Source: Rhodoferax lithotrophicus
GTDB taxonomy: Bacteria > Pseudomonadota > Gammaproteobacteria > Burkholderiales > Burkholderiaceae_C
Direction: 5' to 3'
DNA: 64,000 nucleotides
Assembly: GCF_019973615.1 (NCBI RefSeq)
Contig: NZ_AP024238.1
Location: 1,922,001 to 1,986,000 of the forward strand
Below are positions 43,880 to 53,562 of the stretch, one piece after another. How positions within the stretch are numbered: position 1 is the stretch's first letter; the number at the start of each line of letters is the position of its first letter. The notes below the pieces were generated by a model. That model searched no databases. It was given only the letters and a program-made list of their open reading frames with translations, and was not told the DNA's origin. Both the position numbers and the translations under genes were made by a program.

Positions 43880-45820
43880 TTAGCGCCCGCGCATGAACAA
43901 TGCATCAAGCTCGCGCAAGCTCATTGGCCGCCAGGTTGGGCGGCCATGGTTGCATTGATCGGCGCGTTCGGTGGCCTCCATCTGGCGCAGCAAGGCGTTC
44001 ATTTCTTCCAGACTCAGGCGGCGGTTGGCCCGCACCGCACCGTGGCAGGCCATGCTGCCGAGCAGCTCGTTGTGGGCGCGGGCAATCACCGTGCTGGCCT
44101 CATGCTGGCCCAGCTCGGCCAGCACGCTGCGCGCCAGTTCTACCGCATCGCCTTGCGCCAAAGTGGTTGGCACGGCGCGTACCGCCAGGGTTTTGCCTGA
44201 AAAAGGCGTGATGTCCAGGCCCAGCAGTTGCAGCGTGGCACTGTGGGCTTCGGCGGTGGCCACTTCCAGCGCTGTGGCGGCAAAGGTGGCCGGAATCAGC
44301 AGCGGCTGGCTGGGCAGGGCGGTTGCCGCCGCGTTGGCTGCAGCCCATTGGGTTTTGAGCCGCTCGTAAACAATACGTTCGTGGGCCGCGTGCATGTCCA
44401 CCAGCACCAGGCCCTGGGCGTTTTCCGCCAGGATGTAGATGCCTTTGAGCTGGCCGATGGCCCGGCCCAGCGGCCAGTCGCCTTCGGGCAGGGGGGCTTC
44501 TGATCGGGCTGGTTCAGGTGTTTGCCAAGTTTGCGCCGCTTGCGGCATGGCGGGTGGTGTGGGTTTGCTGGTGTCTGGCGCGGTCTGGCTGATCTGCCAG
44601 AGGGCACCCAGGTCACTCACCCGGTGGCCCATCGGAGCTTCAAAATGCATAGCTGCTTGCGCATAGCTTGTCTGCGCTAGAGGCTTGTTTGGCTCATCAA
44701 CTGGGGGCGCTACGGTGTGCACTGGCTGGGCGCTGGCCTGCGGCTGCGGGGCGGGCGGGGTTTGCCCGGCGCGTGGTGCGGCCAGCGCCGCTTCCACCGC
44801 ATGGCGCACCGCCTGGTGCACCTCACGGCTGTCGCGAAAACGCACCTCGATCTTGGTCGGGTGTACGTTCACATCGACCCGCGTTGGGTCAAGCTCGACA
44901 TACAGCGCATACACCGGCTGGCGCTGGCCGTGTAACACGTCTTCGTAGGCGCTGCGGCCGGCGTGGGTGATGACTTTGTCGCGCACAAAGCGGCCATTCA
45001 CATAGCAGAACTGCAAGTCAGAGCGGGCGCGGGCGGCATCCGGGATACCGGCGCGGCCCCAGACTTTGATGACTGGGGCGTAATCAGGCCGACCGGGTGC
45101 GGCGCTGGTGGAGAAATCGACCCAGACCGAGCGCTCGACAAACTCGCTGCCCAGCACGTCGGCCAGGCGCTGCTCCAGCGCGGGCAAGCTGTTGCGCTCA
45201 CCACAGCGCCGCCATTGCTCGACCAGTTTGCCGTCGGCCCAGATGGCAAAACCGACATCGGGCCGGGCCAGTGCGTGGCGGCGCACGGCCTCCACACAAT
45301 GGGCTTGTTCGGTGGCATCGGTTTTCAGAAACTTGCGCCGCGCCGGGGTCGAGAAAAACAGCTCTTTGACCTCGACCGTGGTGCCCAGGGCACGTGCCAC
45401 GGGTTTGAGCTCACCCGTCTGGCCTTCCAGAAGATAAGCATGATTTTGGCCTGTAGCCCTTGATAACAATGCGCAATCAGCAATCGAATTGATAGCGGCC
45501 AGGGCCTCGCCGCGAAAACCCATGGTGGCGACCGATTCCAGGTCGGTCAGGTTGCCGATCTTGCTGGTGGCGTGGCGTTTCAGGGCAATCGGCAGCTCGT
45601 CGGGCAGGATGCCGCAGCCGTCGTCTTCCACGCTGATCAGGCGCACGCCCCCGGCAACCAAGCGCACGGTGATCTGGCTGGCACCGGAGTCGAGCGCGTT
45701 GTCAACCAGTTCGCGCACCACCGAGGCCGGGCGTTCCACCACTTCGCCGGCGGCGATCTGGCTGATCAGCTCGTCGGGCAGTTCACGGATTGGGCGGCGC
45801 GGTGGGGTTGGGTTATTCAT
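43880..45820 (-). CDS. mutL: DNA mismatch repair protein MutL
   Basis: 646 residues from the ATG at 45820. GHKL ATPase motifs: ELVDNALDSGA, VEDDGCGI, TMGFRGEALAAIN; then RFVRDKVITHAGRSAYED and the C-terminal dimerisation part (ILAENAQGLVLVDMHAAHER, ACHGAVRANRRLS, CNHGRPTW). The linker is proline/alanine rich. The start overlaps the rmuC stop by 8 bp. It contains two copies of the dispersed repeat, one in the linker and one within the conserved N-terminal domain. Confidence 0.95.
   Translation of the reverse strand: MNNPTPPRRPIRELPDELISQIAAGEVVERPASVVRELVDNALDSGASQITVRLVAGGVRLISVEDDGCGILPDELPIALKRHATSKIGNLTDLESVATMGFRGEALAAINSIADCALLSRATGQNHAYLLEGQTGELKPVARALGTTVEVKELFFSTPARRKFLKTDATEQAHCVEAVRRHALARPDVGFAIWADGKLVEQWRRCGERNSLPALEQRLADVLGSEFVERSVWVDFSTSAAPGRPDYAPVIKVWGRAGIPDAARARSDLQFCYVNGRFVRDKVITHAGRSAYEDVLHGQRQPVYALYVELDPTRVDVNVHPTKIEVRFRDSREVHQAVRHAVEAALAAPRAGQTPPAPQPQASAQPVHTVAPPVDEPNKPLAQTSYAQAAMHFEAPMGHRVSDLGALWQISQTAPDTSKPTPPAMPQAAQTWQTPEPARSEAPLPEGDWPLGRAIGQLKGIYILAENAQGLVLVDMHAAHERIVYERLKTQWAAANAAATALPSQPLLIPATFAATALEVATAEAHSATLQLLGLDITPFSGKTLAVRAVPTTLAQGDAVELARSVLAELGQHEASTVIARAHNELLGSMACHGAVRANRRLSLEEMNALLRQMEATERADQCNHGRPTWRPMSLRELDALFMRGR
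44643..44689 (-). repeat. Dispersed palindromic element, copy 10 (in the mutL linker)
   Basis: On the minus strand: AAGCCTCTAGCGCAGAC, AAGCTATGCGCAAGCAGC, TATGCATTTT. Encodes the linker segment LAQTSYAQAAMHF. Confidence 0.75.
45442..45497 (+). repeat. Dispersed palindromic element, copy 11 (in the mutL ATPase domain)
   Basis: GATTTTGGCCTGTAGCCCTT, AATGCGCAATCAGCAAT and CGAATTGATAGCGG follow the repeat closely; the antisense reads MutL codons for AINSIADCALLSRATGQNH. Confidence 0.6.
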
Positions 45821-47372
45821 TGTCGAAGGTTTCAAGCAGGGAGGCGGGTTGGGTCGGGTCAAGCGGGGCCGGCAATTCTTCCACATCGCGCAACTTGCGC
45901 TGGATGGCCCGGGTGCGCACGCCAACTTCGTTGAACTTGGCGGCGGCAGTGTCGATGGATTTTTTGGTGGCTTCGACAATTTCGCCAAATTTGTTGAATT
46001 CGTTTTTCACCGAGCCCAGCAGGCTCCAGACTTCGGACGAGCGACGTTCTATCGCCAGCGTCTTGAAGCCCATTTGCAGGCTGTTCAACATGGCGGCCAG
46101 GTTGGCCGGGCCGGTGATCATGACACGGCAGTCGTTCTGGATGGCTTCGACCAGGCCGGGGCGGCGGATCACCTCGGCAAACAGGCCTTCGGTGGGCAGG
46201 TACAGAATGGCAAAGTCGGTGGTGTGGGGTGGCGACACGTATTTGCTGACGATTTTTCTGGCCTCCAGCTTCATCGAGGTCTCGAACGCATTGCCAGCCT
46301 GGGCAATGGCCCCTTTGTCGGCGCTGTCATAAGCATCCATCAGGCGCTGGTAGTGCTCCACCGGGTATTTGGAGTCAATCGGCAGCCAGACCGGGTGCTC
46401 GTCCTGCTTGCCGGGCAGGCGGATGGCAAATTCCACCAGCTCGTTGCTGCCGGGCACGGTTTTGACGTTTTTGCCGTATTGGTCGATGGTCAGCACGTTT
46501 TCGATGATCGCGCCCAACTGCATTTCGCCCCAGGTGCCGCGTGATTTCACGTTGGTCATGACTCGTTTCAGGTCGCCGACACTGGCCGCCAGCGATTTCA
46601 TTTCACCCAGGCCGTTTTGCACCTGCTCCAGTCGTTCGCTGACCAGTTTGAAGGATTCGCCCAGACGCTGCTCCAGCGTGGCGTGGAGTTTTTCGTCTAC
46701 GGTGCGGCGCATTTCTTCCAGCTTGGTGGTGTTGTCCTGCTGAATCGCGGCCAGGCGCTCGTTGAGTGCCACGCGCAGTTGCTCGGCGCTTTGCTGGCTG
46801 CCTTGCACCAGGCCACTGAGCTGTTGTGACACTGATTCTTGCAGGGCCGAGAACTGGTGTTTGATCTGGTTGCTGTTGCTCTCCAACTGGTCTTTCAACG
46901 CGCCTGACATGACTCCGAGCTGGGTATTGATGTCGATTTTGAGGGACGTGAGTGTTTGGCGGGTGGTGTTGCTCAGGGTCTCAAAGCGTTCCTGAAGACG
47001 GGTCTCAAACCCGCCCAGGCGCTGCTCCAGCTTGCCCTCAAAACCCTGAAAAGCCGTGAGTAACTCGGTGCGGCCATGGCGCGACTCGGCCACGGTTTGC
47101 GTCAGCTTGTCGTCGATGGCCAGGCGCTGGGACTCCAGGCTGGCCGTGGTGGCTTGGGTGAAGCCGCGCATTTGCTGTGCCATGCCATCGAGTGCCCCCT
47201 CATTTTTGGCTACGGCTTGTAAGGTGGCACGGGCGGAATGCTCCAGCGCATCCAGCCGCAGCAGCAGTTCAGCCGGTGCTTGTGGCCTGGGCTTGCGCAG
47301 CAGCCACACCAGGTTCAGCAGGATAAGCACACACATGCCAAGGAGAAGAAGCTGGAGCAGAGTGTCTTGCAT
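45813..47372 (-). CDS. rmuC: DNA recombination protein RmuC
   Basis: 519 residues. One N-terminal membrane segment (LLLGMCVLILLNLVWLL), a long coiled coil to about 230, then the RmuC nuclease-like domain (SRGTWGEMQLGAIIENVLT, DSKYPVEHYQRLMDAYD, DFAILYLPTEGLFAEVIRR, VMITGPANLAAML). Limits inversions at repeats in E. coli. Upstream of and overlapping mutL. Confidence 0.92.
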   Translation of the reverse strand: MQDTLLQLLLLGMCVLILLNLVWLLRKPRPQAPAELLLRLDALEHSARATLQAVAKNEGALDGMAQQMRGFTQATTASLESQRLAIDDKLTQTVAESRHGRTELLTAFQGFEGKLEQRLGGFETRLQERFETLSNTTRQTLTSLKIDINTQLGVMSGALKDQLESNSNQIKHQFSALQESVSQQLSGLVQGSQQSAEQLRVALNERLAAIQQDNTTKLEEMRRTVDEKLHATLEQRLGESFKLVSERLEQVQNGLGEMKSLAASVGDLKRVMTNVKSRGTWGEMQLGAIIENVLTIDQYGKNVKTVPGSNELVEFAIRLPGKQDEHPVWLPIDSKYPVEHYQRLMDAYDSADKGAIAQAGNAFETSMKLEARKIVSKYVSPPHTTDFAILYLPTEGLFAEVIRRPGLVEAIQNDCRVMITGPANLAAMLNSLQMGFKTLAIERRSSEVWSLLGSVKNEFNKFGEIVEATKKSIDTAAAKFNEVGVRTRAIQRKLRDVEELPAPLDPTQPASLLETFDNE

Positions 47373-47433
47373 GGACAGATGGGGCGGGTGAGATGTGGAT
47401 CGGTGAATCAGTGTTCAGACTGATATGAGGTAT

Positions 47434-47491
47434 TCATATGGCTGTAGTACTTATGAAATAAGCGTAACTAGCTATAAATTGAATAGTAAAA
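47434..47491 (+). repeat. Dispersed palindromic element, copy 12
   Basis: CATATGGCTGTAGTACTTATG, AAATAAGCGTAACTAGC and TATAAATTGAATAG. In the gap between rmuC and the dcu gene. Confidence 0.7.
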
Positions 47492-47527
47492 AAGCCCTTT
47501 AAAAGGCAGCGTACTTTAAACCCAAAA

Positions 47528-47574
47528 ACGCGCTGGCGCATCCCTCACTTTCGTGAGCAGATGCGCCAGCGCGT
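47528..47574 (-). terminator. Strong hairpin terminator downstream of dcu
   Basis: ACGCGCTGGCGCAT and ATGCGCCAGCGCGT are perfect 14-bp arms with an inner CTCAC/GTGAG pair; on the minus strand the hairpin is followed by TTTTTGG. It lies about 107 bp after the dcu stop. The rest of this 308-bp gap holds only the repeat copy and no gene. Confidence 0.8.
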
Positions 47575-47680
47575 GGATCATGGCGGCTTGTGCCGCCTTT
47601 TAATCAGGGGCGGGCAGTTTAGCCTGCTGGCTTGTTTGCGGGCGGCCTTTGACAGGTTCTGGCGCGATGGATAAGGTTAT

Positions 47681-49021
47681 TCAAATCAAGCCAGCGACCG
47701 AGGCCAACAGGTAGCCGATCAGGCAAGAGGTACTGACCCCAATCAGCCCAGGCAGGATGAAGCTGTGGTTGATCACATACTTGCCGATGTGTGTGGTGCC
47801 CGAGCGGTCAAATTGGATGGCAGCCAGGTCACTGGGGTAGGTGGGCAGGATGTAGTAGCCGTAAGAGGCTGCCGCAAAGGCCACGATGTAGCCGGGTGGC
47901 ACACCAATGGCCAGACCCACCGGCACCATGGCACTGATGGCGGCAGCCTGTGAGTTCACCAGCTTCGATACCAGCAGCAAGGCAATGGCATAAGTCCAGG
48001 GTTGGGTTTTGACCAGTTCGGTCAGGGCGGCTTTGAGTGCGGGCAGGTTGGATTCAAACACGGTGTCGGCCATCCAGGCGATACCAAACACGGCGACGAC
48101 CGCAATCATACCAGCGCGGAATACCTCGGTTTTGCCAATGGTGGAAGGGTCGGTTTTGGTGAACAAAATGATCAGCGCACCGGCCAACAGCATGAACATC
48201 TGGATGTTCAGCACCATGTTCAGTGGCTTGCCATCAATCAAGGGGCGCAGCCCAGGATAAGCACCCATGATGGCCACCACGGCAATCGCACCCAGGAAAA
48301 TCCACATGGCCGTCCATTGGTCGCGGCTCAGGGTTTTGTTCATCAGCGTTGTGCTTTCGCCGTAGATGATTTGGCGTTGTGCCGGGTCAGCAATCCGTTG
48401 CTGGAATTCTTCGTCTTTGTCCAGATCTTTGCCGCGGAACCAGCTGAAGATGCCAATCATGAGCACCCCCGTCAGTGTGGATGGGATCGTGATCGACAGC
48501 ACCTGAACAAAATCAATCACATGCTCACCCACCGGTGCTTTGGCCAGGAAAGCCACCAGCGACACCACCGCGACGGAGACCGGGCTGGCCAGAATACCCA
48601 TCTGGCTTGAAATGGACGCGGCCGCCATCGGGCGTTCGGGGCGGATGTTGTTCTTGATGGCAATGTCATAAATGATGGGCAGCATGGTGTAAACCACATG
48701 GCCGGTACCACACATGATGGTCAGAAGGCAGGTGGTGAACGGTGCCAGGATCGATACATATCTGGGGTTGCGGCGCAGCAGTTTTTCTGCGCCTTTGAGC
48801 ATCACCTCCAACCCGCCAGAGGCTTGCAGTGTGGCGGATGCCGCCACCACGGCAATGATGGTCAGCATCACGTCAACCGGTGGTTTACCAGGCTTCAGCC
48901 CAAAGACAAAGGTCATGATGACGATGCCAATGCCGCCTAACAAGCCTAGGGCAACGCCACCTTTTCGAGCGCCATAAAACAGGCAGATCAGAACCACTGT
49001 AAGTTGCAGAAAGATGTCCAT
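47681..49021 (-). CDS. Anaerobic C4-dicarboxylate transporter (Dcu family)
   Basis: 446 residues with ten or more hydrophobic segments. DcuA/DcuB family, exchanging fumarate, malate, aspartate for succinate during fumarate respiration. Recognisable: [78 protein letters not shown]. The ATG at 49021 has AAGGAG at the right distance. A possible FNR box is upstream. DcuA versus DcuB cannot be decided. Confidence 0.9.
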   Translation of the reverse strand: MDIFLQLTVVLICLFYGARKGGVALGLLGGIGIVIMTFVFGLKPGKPPVDVMLTIIAVVAASATLQASGGLEVMLKGAEKLLRRNPRYVSILAPFTTCLLTIMCGTGHVVYTMLPIIYDIAIKNNIRPERPMAAASISSQMGILASPVSVAVVSLVAFLAKAPVGEHVIDFVQVLSITIPSTLTGVLMIGIFSWFRGKDLDKDEEFQQRIADPAQRQIIYGESTTLMNKTLSRDQWTAMWIFLGAIAVVAIMGAYPGLRPLIDGKPLNMVLNIQMFMLLAGALIILFTKTDPSTIGKTEVFRAGMIAVVAVFGIAWMADTVFESNLPALKAALTELVKTQPWTYAIALLLVSKLVNSQAAAISAMVPVGLAIGVPPGYIVAFAAASYGYYILPTYPSDLAAIQFDRSGTTHIGKYVINHSFILPGLIGVSTSCLIGYLLASVAGLI

Positions 49022-49093
49022 AGTTAACTCCTTCAAGAAGACTTGATTGTATTTTTGACAAGGGTAAACCCTGGATAGGCATTCGCTGCTTGA

Positions 49094-49107
49094 TTGACCT
49101 ATATCAG
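49094..49107. promoter_or_regulatory. Possible FNR-type box before the dcu gene
   Basis: TTGACCTATATCAG matches TTGAT-N4-ATCAA at 8 of 10 positions, 73 bp upstream of the dcu start. Fits the anaerobic role of the gene, but a single match of this quality may be chance. Confidence 0.35.
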
Positions 49108-49200
49108 AAAAGTGCCAAAAATTTCAGGATGCATATTTGAATATCATTATGTAAAAAATAAAGGGTGATAAGCATGCCCATCCAGCAGATGGACCTGGTG

Positions 49201-51867
49201 TCATTCACCGAGATGACACCAAGCTTGCCGGATTTTCCATTGCTCGCACCATTCGGGAAATTGTTCGGCGGGCATGGGCTTGGCAATGCCATAACCCTGG
49301 GCCATCCGGCAGCCTAGCTGAACCAAGGCTGCGCCGTGGGCCATGGTTTCCACGCCTTCGGCTATCACCCCCCGGTTGAACGACTTGGCCAACTGGACCA
49401 CACTTTGCACAATGCTCAGGTCGTCCGGGTTGTCAAGCATGCCGCGGACAAAACTCTGGTCGATCTTGAGCAGGTTCACTGGCAGTTTGCGTAAATAGGT
49501 CAGTGACGAATAACCCGTACCAAAATCGTCCAGAGAAAACTGGATGCCCAATTCTCTGCAGCGCATCAAGGTGGTTACGGCCATGTCCATGTCGCGAATG
49601 GCCGCCGTTTCCAGGACTTCGAGTTCGATGTGGGACGGTGATACATCGGGTTGCTGTGCCAATGCTTGTTGCAACTGGGTATAAAAATTGTTGCTCAGCA
49701 GGTGGTTGGCACTGACGTTGGCGCTGACATGGAGGCTGTACCCCTGATGCTGCCAAATGGAGGCCTGCTTCAGCATGGTCTTGATGACCCATTCACCAAT
49801 GGGGGTTTCCAGCGCACTGCCATCGATGTCTGGCAGGAACTGCGCGGGTGAAACCAGGCCGTGAACCGGGCTTTGCCAACGCAGCAGGGCCTCAACCCCC
49901 ACAATGTCACCATTGATCAGGTCCACCTTGGGTTGGTAATACAGGACAAATTCATTCTGATCGAGTGCTTGGTGCAACTTTGCAAGATACAGGCGGTGCT
50001 GTTGGGCCTGACGGTTACTTTCTGGATCAAACAGGTGGAAGCGATTGCGCCCTTCTTCTTTGGCCAGATACATGGCCTGATCTGCATGGCGCAGCAAGGT
50101 GTCTGCATCTACCTGGTCATGCGGGTACAGACTGACACCCATGCTGGCAGTGATGCTGACGGGGGTGGCCCCCAGAACCACCGGAAGGTTTACTGCGGCG
50201 AGCACGCGCTTGAGCAATCGTTCACATTCCTGCAGGTCTGCAATGTCGGACAGCAGCAGGACAAACTCGTCTCCGCCCAGGCGCGCCAAGGTGTCGTCCG
50301 CACGCAAAATTTGTTGAAGATTGGCAGCCACGCCCACCAGCAATTGGTCACCTTGTGTTGGACTGTGTTTGTCGTTGATGACCTTGAATTCATCCAGATC
50401 GAGAAAACACACGGCCAAAGAACGACCAAGCCGGTTGGCACGGGTGATGGCCTGATCCAGCCGCCGCGAAAGCAGGTGCCGGTTGGGTGATCCGGTCAGT
50501 GGGTCATAGTGGGCAATGCGGTCCAGTGCGGCTTCTTGTGCCTTGATCTGGCTGATGTCCCAGAACACGCCAATGTAATGCTGGATGTTGCCTTGCGCAT
50601 CAGGTACTGCTGAGATGGACAACATCTCAGGGTAAATTTCGCCGCACTTGCGTTTATTGAAAATTTCGCCGCGCCAGACTCCATGCGTGTGAATCGAGTG
50701 CCATATCTCTTCGTAGAAGTCTGGCCCGTGCCGCCCTGATGACAGCAGTCGGGGAGACTGCCCTTGCGCTTCGGATAGGGTGTAACCAGTAATCCGTGTA
50801 AAAGCCGGGTTGACGCGGGTGATGATCCGGTCAGGGCTGACCATCATGATGCCTTCGTAGCTGCTTTCAAATACGGTGGCCGCTTCCTTTTGTGCCAACT
50901 CTGCTTGTTTTCGCGCGGTGATGTCCTTTGAAATACCAAACAGTCCGACGACTTGTCCTTGGCTGTCTTTCACGGGCCCCTTGGTGACCAGGAAGGCCAT
51001 GGGTTGAGCTCCGTGGCGGGTGACCGTTTCTTCATGGGTGTCGGTCTTGCCCGCAGCCATGATGGCTCGGTCGATGTTGATCAGGTTTTGGGCTGTTTCG
51101 GGTGGAAAAATGCTGCTGTCATCTTGGCCGATGATGGCCGTTGCTGCTTGACCAACCACTTGAGCGCCCGCGTCGTTGATCAGCAGATATCGGCCGGATA
51201 TGTCTTTGACAAAAACGGCATCGGAGGTTCCTGACACCACCGCATTGAGCAGGGCACGCTGGGCATCCGCTCTGCTGAGCGAGTTGCGCAACATGTCGCT
51301 CAGAATGCTGACGGCCAGGCCATTGCTGATCAGGAAAACCCACTGCAGCCGGTCGAGGGCGCTGTTGATGACAAAGCTGTTGCGAGGTGGCAAAGCCATG
51401 TAAAGCACGATCACCGCGGAGACGGCTGTCGCCAGGATACCGGGCCAGATTCCTCCCAGCAAGGCGCTGATGATGATGGGCAGCATCAGCATGATCATCA
51501 AGGATTCGTTGCTGATGGTCTTGGAGATGGCGACCCACACCATCAGCAGGCTCAGGGGTAAAGCCACAGCAAAAACGTAGCTCGACCAGTGTGTTGACGT
51601 GCGGGAAATACTTCCTAAAGACAGGGCGTGTTCGCGTGCGTCTTTCAGAGATGCCGTTTGGTCTGGCACGGCTCTCAGGGCCATAAAAAACAGGGCGCTG
51701 GAAACCGTCACGTAAAAAATACCCTTGGCCGTGGAAAGCCAGACCATGGCGCTCACATCGGTGTAGCTTGTGAGTAGTTCATCGGATAAAAATATCCATG
51801 CGAGCGAAAGCATCGCATAGGCTGTAGTGGCTAATAGGACAAAGTGTGTTCGTGAATGCGTTCCCAT
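49201..51867 (-). CDS. Membrane PAS-PAS-GGDEF-EAL cyclic-di-GMP protein
   Basis: 888 residues. Hydrophobic N-terminus (about 1-190) with several membrane segments, including an LMLPIIISALLGGIWPGIL block like KdpD-type sensors; two PAS domains (about 205-325 and 335-445); GGDEF (DPLTGSPNRHLLSRRLDQ, RLGGDEFVLLL) and EAL (VGVEALLRWQ, LDDFGTGYSSLTYL, KIDQSFV, AEGVET). Both output motifs are intact. Divergent from the DedA gene, with overlapping upstream regions. Confidence 0.93.
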   Translation of the reverse strand: MGTHSRTHFVLLATTAYAMLSLAWIFLSDELLTSYTDVSAMVWLSTAKGIFYVTVSSALFFMALRAVPDQTASLKDAREHALSLGSISRTSTHWSSYVFAVALPLSLLMVWVAISKTISNESLMIMLMLPIIISALLGGIWPGILATAVSAVIVLYMALPPRNSFVINSALDRLQWVFLISNGLAVSILSDMLRNSLSRADAQRALLNAVVSGTSDAVFVKDISGRYLLINDAGAQVVGQAATAIIGQDDSSIFPPETAQNLINIDRAIMAAGKTDTHEETVTRHGAQPMAFLVTKGPVKDSQGQVVGLFGISKDITARKQAELAQKEAATVFESSYEGIMMVSPDRIITRVNPAFTRITGYTLSEAQGQSPRLLSSGRHGPDFYEEIWHSIHTHGVWRGEIFNKRKCGEIYPEMLSISAVPDAQGNIQHYIGVFWDISQIKAQEAALDRIAHYDPLTGSPNRHLLSRRLDQAITRANRLGRSLAVCFLDLDEFKVINDKHSPTQGDQLLVGVAANLQQILRADDTLARLGGDEFVLLLSDIADLQECERLLKRVLAAVNLPVVLGATPVSITASMGVSLYPHDQVDADTLLRHADQAMYLAKEEGRNRFHLFDPESNRQAQQHRLYLAKLHQALDQNEFVLYYQPKVDLINGDIVGVEALLRWQSPVHGLVSPAQFLPDIDGSALETPIGEWVIKTMLKQASIWQHQGYSLHVSANVSANHLLSNNFYTQLQQALAQQPDVSPSHIELEVLETAAIRDMDMAVTTLMRCRELGIQFSLDDFGTGYSSLTYLRKLPVNLLKIDQSFVRGMLDNPDDLSIVQSVVQLAKSFNRGVIAEGVETMAHGAALVQLGCRMAQGYGIAKPMPAEQFPEWCEQWKIRQAWCHLGE

Positions 51868-51987
51868 GTTCCCCTGACATCAGAAGTAGCGCACATCATC
51901 AGCCCTTTTTGTGCATCGTTGGCTGAAATTTCCGGGGGTGAATGTGATTATTTTTTCAGTCCACAAGATGCACGGATAATTCAGGCC

Positions 51988-52629
51988 ATGGATATTATTA
52001 TGACTCTTCTGGATTTCATTTTGCACGTGGACAAACACCTTGAAGTGTTTGTCCAGTCCTATGGTGCCTGGGTGTATGCCTTGCTGTTTTTGATCATCTT
52101 TGTGGAAACGGGTGTGGTTGTCATGCCGTTTCTGCCGGGTGATTCGCTGCTCTTCGTGGTGGGCGCGATGTGTGGCGTCGGGCTGATGAGTTACCCGGTT
52201 TCAGTGGGCTTGCTGCTGGCGGCGGCCATTTTGGGCAACCAGTCCAACTACACCATTGGGCGCTTCTTTGGCCCCAAGGTGTTCCAGTGGGAGGATTCGC
52301 GCTGGTTCAACAAAAAGGCGTTTGATCAAGCCCACGCGTTTTACGAGAAATACGGCGGCATCACCATTGTGGCGGCACGCTTCATGCCGTTTTTGCGCAC
52401 CTTTGCACCATTTGTGGCAGGTGTGGCGCAAATGACGCGCAGCCGGTTCAGCTTTTATGACGTGCTGGGTGGCACGCTGTGGGTGGGCGGCATCGTCACC
52501 GTGGGTTATTTCTTTGGCAATATCCCGTGGGTGAAGATGCACCTAGACAAAATCATCTGGGCGATGATTCTGATTCCAGGTTTGGTGGTGCTGTTTGGGG
52601 CCCTGAAGAGCCGCAAAAAGTCAGTTTAG
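51988..52629 (+). CDS. DedA-family membrane protein
   Basis: 213 residues from ATG at 51988 (another ATG at 52000). DedA/SNARE-associated family: LIIFVETGVVVMPFLPGDSL, GNQSNYTIGRFFGPKVF, ARFMPFLRTFAPFVAGVAQM. Members act as flippases for undecaprenyl phosphate or phospholipids. Convergent with hbdH, 12 bp apart. Confidence 0.92.
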   Translation: MDIIMTLLDFILHVDKHLEVFVQSYGAWVYALLFLIIFVETGVVVMPFLPGDSLLFVVGAMCGVGLMSYPVSVGLLLAAAILGNQSNYTIGRFFGPKVFQWEDSRWFNKKAFDQAHAFYEKYGGITIVAARFMPFLRTFAPFVAGVAQMTRSRFSFYDVLGGTLWVGGIVTVGYFFGNIPWVKMHLDKIIWAMILIPGLVVLFGALKSRKKSV

Positions 52630-52641
52630 TTATGGGGGGCG

Positions 52642-53412
52642 CTATTGCGCAACCCAGCCCCCATCCATGTTCCAGGCCACGCCGCGCACATTGTTGCCCG
52701 CAGGTGAGCAGAAGAACACCGCCAGTGCGCCCAGTTCTTCAGGGGTGGTGAATTGCATGGAGGGTTCTTTTTCACCCAGCAGCAGTTTTTGGGCTTCTTC
52801 GTTGGACAAACCCAGGGCAGCCGCCTTGGCATCCACCTGTTTTTGTACCAGCGGTGTCAGTACCCAGCCGGGGCAGATGGCATTGCAGGTGACACCGGTG
52901 CTGGCATTCTCCAGTGCGGTGACTTTGGTCAAACCGACCACGCCATGTTTGGCGGCCACATAGGCTGATTTTTCTGCTGAGGCCACCAGTCCGTGAACCG
53001 AGGCTACATTGATGATGCGGCCCCAGCCAGCAGCCTGCATGGCGGGCAAAGCCAGGCGAGTGGCGTGAAACGCGCTGCTCAGGTTGATGGCGATGATGGC
53101 ATCCCAACGCTCCGGTGGAAAATTTTCAACGCGGGCCACATGTTGGATACCGGCGTTGTTGACCAGAATATCGACCCGGCCAAATTGTTCTGCCGCAAAA
53201 GTGAGCATGGCTTCAATCTCGGCGGGTTGGCTCATGTCGGCACCATGGTAGGCCACCCGGGCACCGAGTGCGGCCACTTCGGCTTTGGGGCCGTCCACAT
53301 CGCCAAAACCATTGAGTACGATGTTGGCCCCCTGTGCGGCCAAAGCTTTTGCAATACCAAGGCCAATGCCGCTGGTGGAACCGGTGACAAGTGCTGTTTT
53401 ACCTTTGAGCAT
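52642..53412 (-). CDS. 3-hydroxybutyrate dehydrogenase
   Basis: 256 residues from ATG at 53412. Short-chain dehydrogenase: TGSTSGIGLGIAKALAAQG, VNNAGIQHVARVENFP, INVASVHGLVASAEKSAYVAAK (Ser-Tyr-Lys), CNAICPGWVLTPLVQKQVD. The IQHV and CPGWV-TPLV blocks point to the D-3-hydroxybutyrate group, part of PHB breakdown. Substrate by similarity only. Confidence 0.9.
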   Translation of the reverse strand: MLKGKTALVTGSTSGIGLGIAKALAAQGANIVLNGFGDVDGPKAEVAALGARVAYHGADMSQPAEIEAMLTFAAEQFGRVDILVNNAGIQHVARVENFPPERWDAIIAINLSSAFHATRLALPAMQAAGWGRIINVASVHGLVASAEKSAYVAAKHGVVGLTKVTALENASTGVTCNAICPGWVLTPLVQKQVDAKAAALGLSNEEAQKLLLGEKEPSMQFTTPEELGALAVFFCSPAGNNVRGVAWNMDGGWVAQ

Positions 53413-53562
53413 GAGTGTTTTCCTTGAGAAAAATAAATGAAACATTCGGCGGTGCGAAAGCCTTGAGCAAAGTTTGAATTAGGATGCTGCCATGCGCCTG
53501 ACACCTGTCAGCCGCTGACCACCGCATTTCATTATCTCGCCTGTCTTTGGATTGTTTGCTCC

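Noticed and set aside
43869..43890. Bidirectional terminator between nadA and mutL
   Set aside because: The GCGGGGCG/GCGCCCGC hairpin has a mismatch, includes the mutL stop and is not followed by a T-run.
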